From positions 1 to 64,000 of the forward strand of contig CAZWDR010000001.1 in NCBI GenBank assembly GCA_964632365.1: a stretch of DNA of 64,000 nucleotides, in the 5' to 3' direction. The notes beneath the pieces are model-generated. The model was not told where the DNA came from. It made no database searches and saw nothing but the letters and a program-made list of their open reading frames with translations. The stretch comes from ZC4RG30 sp964632365 (GTDB taxonomy: Bacteria; Pseudomonadota; Gammaproteobacteria; Steroidobacterales; Steroidobacteraceae). The position numbers were made by a program, and so were the translations under genes. This document shows positions 58,429 to 64,000 of the stretch, in pieces; position 1 is the first letter of the stretch, and every line of letters starts with the position of its first letter.

Positions 58429-59463
58429 TCAGTTGTCGAAGCCGATGCGTTCGGCCAGCAGGCTGGCCGCCTTGCGATGCTCGGCGATGCGCCCCAGCGG
58501 CAGGGAGTCGGGAGTGAGCGGACCCAGCGCCTCGATCAGCGGATCGATGCGCGCGCCGGCACGGACGGGGTATTCATAGTTGGTGCTGGCGTATTCGTGC
58601 TGGGCATCGGCCGAGACCAGGAACTCCAGCAGCTTCACCGCCGAGTCGCGGTTCGGGGCATTGCGGGCCAGTGCCGCGCCCGACACATTCACATGCGTGC
58701 CGCCGCCCTCGAACGTCGGCAGCACCACGTTGATTGCCTCGCCCCAGCGCTTCTGGTCCGGCCCGCCGCTGCCGCTGCGCATGCGGCCCACATAGTAGGA
58801 ATTGCCGAGGCCGATGTCGCACAGCTGCCCCAGGATGTCGCGCGCCACCTCGCGATCACCGCCGCCCGGACGACGTGCCAGGTTGGCCTTCACGCCGCGC
58901 AGCCAGGTTTCGGTCGCCGCCTCGCCGTGGTGGGCCATGTAGGCCGCGATGACGGCGGTGTTGTAGGGATGCTGCGCCGAGCGCAGGCAGATGCGGCCCT
59001 TCCACTCCGGCCTGGCCAGGTCCTCGTAGCGGAAGCGCGTCAGCTGCGTGCGGTCCTTCGAGGCGTAGAGCACGCGTGCGCGCAGCGACAGGGCAAACCA
59101 GTGGCCGGCCGGATCGCGCAGCTGGGCGGGGATCGCGCTTTCGAGCGCCGGCGAGCGCAGTGGCTGCGTCACGCCGCGATCCACCAGGTCCACCAGGTTG
59201 CCGAAGTCCACCACCATCAGCACATCGGCGGGCGAGCGCCGGCCCTCGGCCGCCACCCGTTCGGCCAGTCCATCGCGCACGAACACCGTGTTGACCTTGA
59301 TGCCGGTGGAACGGGTGAACTTGTCGAGCAGCGGCTGGACGAGCCCGGGCTCGCGCGTGGTGTAGAGATTCACTTCCGCCGCGGTGGCCGCCGTGGCCAT
59401 GGCCGTGGCGACACCTGCCACGCAGGCCAGCAGCAGGCGGCGCAGTGGGGAGGGGCTGTTCAT
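58429..59463 (-). CDS. fbpA: Ferric iron ABC transporter substrate-binding protein (FbpA/FutA-like)
   Basis: 344 residues. AAGGAG precedes the ATG, and a signal peptide (LRRLLLACVAGVATAMATAATAA) leads to the mature start EVNLYTTREPGLVQPLLDKF. This is the type II periplasmic binding fold of the FbpA family. NSYYVGRM near residue 215 has the adjacent tyrosines that bind Fe(III), and LYTTRE is the usual N-terminal lobe start. YEYPVRAG near the C-terminus is also conserved. It captures ferric ion in the periplasm. Overlaps the ATPase gene by 4 bp, in C-A-B order rather than the usual A-B-C. Confidence 0.92.
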   Translation of the reverse strand: MNSPSPLRRLLLACVAGVATAMATAATAAEVNLYTTREPGLVQPLLDKFTRSTGIKVNTVFVRDGLAERVAAEGRRSPADVLMVVDFGNLVDLVDRGVTQPLRSPALESAIPAQLRDPAGHWFALSLRARVLYASKDRTQLTRFRYEDLARPEWKGRICLRSAQHPYNTAVIAAYMAHHGEAATETWLRGVKANLARRPGGGDREVARDILGQLCDIGLGNSYYVGRMRSGSGGPDQKRWGEAINVVLPTFEGGGTHVNVSGAALARNAPNRDSAVKLLEFLVSADAQHEYASTNYEYPVRAGARIDPLIEALGPLTPDSLPLGRIAEHRKAASLLAERIGFDN

Positions 59464-60539
59464 GGTTCGCTCCTTGGAGAAGGCGGATCGGCGGCAAACA
59501 CGAGCGCCGAACGCGGATCCGCCTGCAGGTGGATAGTATCGCCGGGCAGCGCGGTGCACTGCCCGAATACCTGCAGCATCAGAGGCTGGGGCAGGCCGGG
59601 AAGTTCCAGCCGCAGCTGTTCGAAGGCGCCGAGGAACACACGCTCGATCACGCGCGCCGCGGCGCCGGCGGACGCGAGCTGCAGGTCGTGGGGACGCAGC
59701 GCGACGCAGGCGCGCTGGCCATCGGCGAGGCCCGGCGCGGCGAAGCGGCCGAGCCCGGTCGCGACCGCGCCCTCGCGCACCTCGCCCGGCAGTTCGACCA
59801 GCTCGCTGAAGAAGCGCGCCGCATACAGCGAGGCGGGCCTGCGATACAGCCACTGGGGTGCGGCATCCTGTTCGACGCGTCCGGTGCGCATCAGCACGAT
59901 GCGGTCGGCGATGCGCAGCGCTTCCTCCGGATCGTGCGTGACCAGGATGGCGCTGATGCCCGCATCGCGCAGGATCGCCAGCGTGTCCGCACGCACGGCC
60001 TCGCGCAGGCCGCGGTCCAGGTTCGAGAATGGCTCATCGAGCAGCAGCAGCCGCGGCTGCGGGGCCAGCGCGCGGGCCAGCGCCACGCGCTGCTGCTCGC
60101 CGCCAGACAGCATGTGCGGAAAGCTGTCGGCGCGCGCGGCCAGCCGCACCCGGTCCAGCGCCGCGCGCGCCATCGCCAGGCGCGCGTTGCGTTCGCCGCG
60201 CAGGCCGAAGGCGACGTTGTCGAGCACCGACAGATGCGGGAACAGCGCATAGTCCTGGAAGACCAGCCCGACGCCACGCTGCTCCGGCGGCACGAAGTGG
60301 CCGGGCGCAGTCAGGGTCGTTCCGTCGAGCACGATGCGTCCGGCGTCCGGCGTCTCCAGTCCCGCGATCAGGCGCAGCAGCGTGCTCTTGCCGCAGCCGG
60401 AGCTGCCAAGCAGGCACAGGATCTCGGCGGCACGCATGTCGAGCGAGACGGCGTCCACCGCCGTCAGCGCGCCATACCGGCGCGTGACGCCCTGCAGCTG
60501 CAGCGCGGCCGGCGGCGGTGTGTCGGGCACTGCGTTCAC
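59460..60539 (-). CDS. fbpC: Ferric iron ABC transporter ATP-binding protein (FbpC-like)
   Basis: 359 residues from a GTG that overlaps the DUF1513 stop codon. Walker A GSSGCGKST, Q-loop VFQDYALFPHLSVLDNVAFGL, signature MLSGGEQQRVALARALA, Walker B LLLDEPFSNLD, switch VTHDPEEA. A C-terminal regulatory domain (about 240-350: GEVREGAVATGLGRF, ACVALRPHDLQLA) follows, as in FbpC and other iron/molybdate/sulfate importers; these domains bind iron or signal substrate status. It energises the FbpB-like permease. The symbol rests on the neighbours as well as the sequence. Confidence 0.9.
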   Translation of the reverse strand: MNAVPDTPPPAALQLQGVTRRYGALTAVDAVSLDMRAAEILCLLGSSGCGKSTLLRLIAGLETPDAGRIVLDGTTLTAPGHFVPPEQRGVGLVFQDYALFPHLSVLDNVAFGLRGERNARLAMARAALDRVRLAARADSFPHMLSGGEQQRVALARALAPQPRLLLLDEPFSNLDRGLREAVRADTLAILRDAGISAILVTHDPEEALRIADRIVLMRTGRVEQDAAPQWLYRRPASLYAARFFSELVELPGEVREGAVATGLGRFAAPGLADGQRACVALRPHDLQLASAGAAARVIERVFLGAFEQLRLELPGLPQPLMLQVFGQCTALPGDTIHLQADPRSALVFAADPPSPRSEP

Positions 60540-61675
60540 AGGCGCCTCAGGTGGTTGTCCCAGGACAAGCCGCGGCGCGGCGCGGCCAGGCCCGTGGCGG
60601 CAACGGCCGGACCGGCCTGCAGCAGTCCGCCGAAGCCGTCGCTGACCACGAATCGCCCGTCACCAAGCGGTGCGACGCCGCAACCGTCTGCGCGCGCGGT
60701 CATGCCCAGGCACTCGCCGTCGCGGGCGTCCCACCAGGCCACCTGTCCGCCCACCGGGCTCGAGGCGGCGATCAGGCCCTGGCCATCCGCGGCGATGGAA
60801 CCGATGTAATTGCGCAGCGCGCGTTGCACTGCGGACGGTGCCCGCAGCAACTGCGGCGCGGCGCCGCGGCAGTGGCGACCCAGCAGCGGCGGATCTTCCG
60901 CCGCGCTGCCCTGGTGCTGGCACGCGAACCAGACGTCACCGGCTGCATCGATCGCGAGGTGACGGATGGATAGCTGGAAAAGCTCCGGTGGCAGCACGAC
61001 CTGCTCGAGCAGACGGCCGTCGCGCGCATCCAGATAGGCCAGCGACGGCTGCATCGTCGACAGGTTCAGCGTGGTCTTGCCGTAGTCCGGATGCGTCAGC
61101 AGCCCGCCATTGGCCACGCACAGCGTGGCGCCATCGGGCAGCAGCACCAGTTCGTGCGGACCGATGCCACCACTGTCGAATTCGCCGAGCCGCTGCCAGC
61201 CGGCGCCGGGCCGCGCGTCATACACGCCGATCACGCCGCGGCCGGCGTCGAAGTCGTTTTCCGTGGCAAACAGCCGCGTGCCATCGACGCTGAATGCGCC
61301 GTGGCCGAAGAAGTGGCGGTCATCCGGCAACGGCAGCCGGCCCAGGGCCTTCCCGTCGGCGAGATCCATGACGAGGGCGAAGAATCCCGGTTGCCGCCCG
61401 AAGGCCACCGCGCGGCCGCGCGCCGGGTCGATGGCAAAGCTGTGGCCGCGGTCCGGCAGTGCGAGCACGGCCACATCGCGGCCGGATGCATCGAGCAACA
61501 CCGCTTCGGCGCGTGCGTCATGCAGGCGTGCGGCGAGGAAGCGGGCATTGCCTGCGTCGGCGGCGAGCCCTGCGCGGGTCGTGGCACCAGCGAGCAGTGG
61601 CATCGACAGCGCTGCAGCCAGCAGCTGGCGCCGGTTCCAGCGTGGCGACAGCGGAGCGGGTGCGCGGGCGGTCAT
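60536..61675 (-). CDS. DUF1513 family exported protein
   Basis: 379 residues from ATG 61675, which follows the imelysin stop by 1 bp and has GGGG about 6 bp upstream; ATG 61696 would overlap that gene. A twin-arginine-like signal (WNRRQLLAAALSMPLLAGATTRAGLAA) is followed by a seven-bladed beta-propeller-like chain of repeated strands such as HSFAIDPARGRAVAFGRQPGFFALVMDL and HFFGHGAFSVDGTRLFATEND, the DUF1513 signature. Members occur with imelysins and di-haem oxidoreductases in iron-regulated clusters of Pseudomonas and relatives; the role is unproven. The stop overlaps fbpC (GTGA). Confidence 0.9.
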   Translation of the reverse strand: MTARAPAPLSPRWNRRQLLAAALSMPLLAGATTRAGLAADAGNARFLAARLHDARAEAVLLDASGRDVAVLALPDRGHSFAIDPARGRAVAFGRQPGFFALVMDLADGKALGRLPLPDDRHFFGHGAFSVDGTRLFATENDFDAGRGVIGVYDARPGAGWQRLGEFDSGGIGPHELVLLPDGATLCVANGGLLTHPDYGKTTLNLSTMQPSLAYLDARDGRLLEQVVLPPELFQLSIRHLAIDAAGDVWFACQHQGSAAEDPPLLGRHCRGAAPQLLRAPSAVQRALRNYIGSIAADGQGLIAASSPVGGQVAWWDARDGECLGMTARADGCGVAPLGDGRFVVSDGFGGLLQAGPAVAATGLAAPRRGLSWDNHLRRL

Positions 61676-61676
61676 G

Positions 61677-62798
61677 TCAGTCCCCGTCCAGCGCATTGAA
61701 ACCCAGGTTCACGCCCAGCGCCGGCGCGAGGAATTCCTCGACGATGGCGCGCGCGTTGGTGAGCAGCAGCGCGGCGTGCACGACGATGTCGCGTTCAGCC
61801 GCGTCGCTGATGGCGCGATCGACCGGCATCTGCAGCGACTGGAAATCCTGCTGCACGCGATGCAGTTCGTCGCGCAGGCTGGCATCGGTCCAGCGGGTGT
61901 CGGAGCCGAGCGCATCGGCGAAGCGGCCGGCGACGTGGAAATCCGCCAGCGCGGCAGCGCCAGCAGCGAGGTAATGCGCCGTGAGGCCACTGCGATACAG
62001 CGGCAGCAACGTGCCCCGCGCGCCGGCCACATCCTCACCCAGCGCTGGCGCGAGTTTCTGGTCCCGCGCGACATGCAGCGCCGTGGCGAGCGCCTTGAGC
62101 ACCTCGGTGGCCACTTCATTGCCGCTGCGATAGATGTGGTTGCCGGGGCCGGGCCGCGCGAATTCCGTGGCGAAGGCGCCATTGCCGCGCCACTCCGCAT
62201 CGATCTCGCCGGCCAGCCGCGCAAGGTTGGCCGCGATGGCCGCGGCATGGGCGCACCGGTAGCGACCGGCGGCATCGCCGGCGCCGATCACGCGCGTGGC
62301 GTCATCGGCGTACAGCAGATATTCCAGCGCCGGCAGTCCGGCCACGGCCACGCTCTGCGCCTGCAGGCCGGCAGGGCTCAGCAAAGCCGGATCGGCGGCG
62401 GCGAGCACGGCGCGCAGCTGCCGCTGCATCACGCCGCGCGGGTCGGGCCAGAAAAAGAACTGCTCGAGCCGGTTGTGCTCGACCAGCGGGCCGAAGCGGA
62501 GGAATTCGACGCCGGCCCAGGCGGCCACGACCGCCGCGAAGCGGGCCTCCACGCGTGCACGTGCCTCGGCATCGGCCGGGCGATTGCACAAGGCCAGGGT
62601 GGAATCCCGCAGCTGTTCCGTCCCCGCAAGCAGTGCGCGGGTATGCGGCTGGATGTATCCGGTAAGCACGCGCGCGCCCAGCGCATCCAGCGGCGCGGCC
62701 GGCGGCGCGGTGCCGGTGGTCGCGCAGGCGCCCAGCAGCAGCGCGGGAAGCATCCATCGCAGCGCCCGCAGCGGGCCCCGGTCCGTGCCGATCCTCAC
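61677..62798 (-). CDS. Imelysin-family lipoprotein (IrpA/EfeM-like)
   Basis: 373 residues from a GTG overlapping the upstream stop. Signal LRWMLPALLLGAC gives a lipobox with Cys25. The imelysin (peptidase M75) fold is seen as two helical-bundle halves: FAAVVAAWAGVEFLRFGPL and AVAGLPALEYLLYADD, then GEIDAEWRGNGAF and NEVATEVLKALATAL. The GxHxxE motif of imelysins reads GLPALE (Pro156 in the His place, Glu159 kept), so any metal site is altered. Imelysins are periplasmic iron-related proteins rather than proven peptidases. It sits between a di-haem oxidoreductase and DUF1513, the order known from Pseudomonas, and upstream of ferric importer genes. Confidence 0.9.
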   Translation of the reverse strand: MRIGTDRGPLRALRWMLPALLLGACATTGTAPPAAPLDALGARVLTGYIQPHTRALLAGTEQLRDSTLALCNRPADAEARARVEARFAAVVAAWAGVEFLRFGPLVEHNRLEQFFFWPDPRGVMQRQLRAVLAAADPALLSPAGLQAQSVAVAGLPALEYLLYADDATRVIGAGDAAGRYRCAHAAAIAANLARLAGEIDAEWRGNGAFATEFARPGPGNHIYRSGNEVATEVLKALATALHVARDQKLAPALGEDVAGARGTLLPLYRSGLTAHYLAAGAAALADFHVAGRFADALGSDTRWTDASLRDELHRVQQDFQSLQMPVDRAISDAAERDIVVHAALLLTNARAIVEEFLAPALGVNLGFNALDGD

Positions 62799-64000
62799 AG
62801 GGAATCCAGGAAGCGCAGCAGGTCGGCGCGTTGCGCCGGCGTCATCTGCACGACGCGATCGCGAGCCGCGCGGGCCTCGCCGTCATGCCAGAGGATGGCC
62901 TCGAGCGCCGTGCGCGCGCGGCCGTCGTGCAGGAAGCTGCCGCGCTCGTTCACCGTGCGCACCAGCCCCATGCCCCACAGCGGTGGCGTGCGCCACTCGC
63001 GGCCGGTGGCATTGCCCTCGGGCCGGTGGTCGGCCAGGCCCTCGCCCATGTCATGCAGCAGCAGGTCGGTGTAGGGCCAGATCAGCTGGAACTGGTGCTC
63101 CGGCTGCTCCGCATCGCGCCGCGTGACGAACTTCGGCACATGGCAGGCCGTGCACCGCGCCGCGTGGAACAGCTGCTTGCCGGCGAGCACCCGCGGATCC
63201 TCGAGGTCGCGGCGGGCCGGCACCGCAAGGTTCGCGGCATAGAACGAGACGAAATCCAGCAGCTCGCCCGGCACCTCGGCATCGCCCAGATGCGGTTGCG
63301 CGCCATGCGGCAGGTCGAGGCAGGGCGCCTGGCGCGTGGTGCATTCGCCCCAGTGCATCGGCAGCAGTGGCGTGGAGAGCCCCATGTCATCCAGGAACGC
63401 GCGTGCGGTCTGCTGCTTCACGCCTGGCTGGCCCGCCTTCCAGCCGAAGCGGCCCAGCAGCAGGCGGTCATCCACCGGATCACGCACCAGGCGCGCCTTG
63501 CCGGTGACGCCATCGGGATCGCCCCTGCGGTTTGCATTGGCCAGGATGTCCGCCTCGTGGATGGCCTCGAGCAGGCCCATGCCGATCATCTGCGGCGCGA
63601 TGCGCGGCGAGAACATCACATCCTCGCGCATCGGTCCGTATCCGGGATCGGTGATGCGGTAGGTGGGCTTGCGCAGGTGCGCCACCTCGCCGCCATTCAG
63701 CGGCACCTCGATCTCCTCCCAGTCGATGCCCAGTCGCGCCTCGGCCGGCATGCCGGTGACCGCGAAGGTCTGCAGCTGGTGGCCGTAGGTCGGCTCGGGC
63801 AGCACCGACAGGCGGTGGTCCAGTTCGCGCTTCTGCGCCGCGGTGGTCGGCGGCACCGACAGCCGCAGGAACAGCGACACCGGCTCCTCGCCGGCATCGG
63901 GCACGACGCCGCCGGCATCCTTCAGGTGACATCCCTGGCACGAGCGGGCATTGAACAGCGGCCCGAGGCCATCGGAGGCCAGCGTCGAGGACGGCGCGGG
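62795..64000 (-). CDS. Di-haem oxidoreductase family protein (5' truncated by window edge)
   Basis: The frame is open to the last base of the window, so the N-terminus (and any signal peptide) lies beyond it. About 400 residues are visible. The first haem motif CQGCH falls near 63945 and the second, CTACH, near 63150; LFNARSCQGCHLKDAGG and HAARCTACHVPKF are typical of the thiol-oxidoreductase/MauG-like DHOR family (PF06537). SFLHDGRARTALEAILWHDGEA near the end is the conserved C-terminal segment. Two c-type haems in the periplasm suggest a peroxidase or a metal-reductase activity, for example reducing or oxidising iron for the neighbouring imelysin. The stop overlaps the imelysin start. Confidence 0.92.
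   Translation of the reverse strand, partial: PAPSSTLASDGLGPLFNARSCQGCHLKDAGGVVPDAGEEPVSLFLRLSVPPTTAAQKRELDHRLSVLPEPTYGHQLQTFAVTGMPAEARLGIDWEEIEVPLNGGEVAHLRKPTYRITDPGYGPMREDVMFSPRIAPQMIGMGLLEAIHEADILANANRRGDPDGVTGKARLVRDPVDDRLLLGRFGWKAGQPGVKQQTARAFLDDMGLSTPLLPMHWGECTTRQAPCLDLPHGAQPHLGDAEVPGELLDFVSFYAANLAVPARRDLEDPRVLAGKQLFHAARCTACHVPKFVTRRDAEQPEHQFQLIWPYTDLLLHDMGEGLADHRPEGNATGREWRTPPLWGMGLVRTVNERGSFLHDGRARTALEAILWHDGEARAARDRVVQMTPAQRADLLRFLDSL

Overview
The window looks like the chromosome of a high-GC Gram-negative bacterium, most likely a gammaproteobacterium (perhaps the Steroidobacter/Xanthomonadales side). The evidence is gene content: an opgGH glucan pair, a yqjD-yqjE-yqjK-like envelope block next to a PerM-type permease, Tat signals, lipoboxes and an FbpABC importer. 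The taxonomic placement is inference. There are 53 supported protein genes. No rRNA, tRNA, CRISPR array, transposase or phage module was recognised. Two 100-N gaps are present, each flanked by the same 55 bp on both sides; collapsing 155 bp restores one reading frame in both interrupted genes.

Layout. 1-1480: end of a ThDP-dependent oxidase/synthase-like gene, then a lower-GC stretch with a small secreted cysteine protein. 2510-8959: a tight minus-strand operon of a DUF1592-type double-CxxCH protein, a Tat-exported DUF1552 protein, a Tat-exported metallo-beta-lactamase-fold lipoprotein with an altered Zn2 site, and an ankyrin protein with a glycine-rich insert. 9092-16598: a GNAT protein, a DUF883 protein, opgGH, and a coupled aldehyde dehydrogenase-glutamate dehydrogenase pair.

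16727-40857 is a dense signalling region. It holds an HDOD protein, six histidine kinases (most of them hybrids), a CheR-CheB pair embedded between two kinases, a membrane pseudokinase with a Calx-beta-like extracytoplasmic domain, a GGDEF-EAL protein, and a YfiR-like periplasmic protein coupled to a CHASE8-like histidine kinase. One response regulator gene here has no ATG/GTG/TTG start close to its domain.

41034-49217: a second ankyrin protein of the same family, a VOC protein, and an envelope-stress block (beta-barrel, ferritin-like, BON, CsbD, lipoproteins, DUF1328, YqjD/E/K-like, AI-2E/PerM permease). 49472-52061: a GacA/UvrY-like regulator, a stand-alone receiver and a NarX-like kinase. 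An 18-bp palindrome TGTAGG-N6-CCYACG lies before this regulator, before this kinase and before the pseudokinase, and its half-site recurs before the stress genes, which suggests a local regulon.

52538-64000: an ACMSD-type amidohydrolase, then a nine-gene minus-strand operon. It runs from a di-haem oxidoreductase (cut by the window edge) through an imelysin-like lipoprotein, a DUF1513 protein and FbpC-FbpA-FbpB to an HlyD-type adaptor, a FtsX-type permease and a LolD-type ATPase. It probably couples periplasmic iron handling, ferric import and an export or lipoprotein-release pump.
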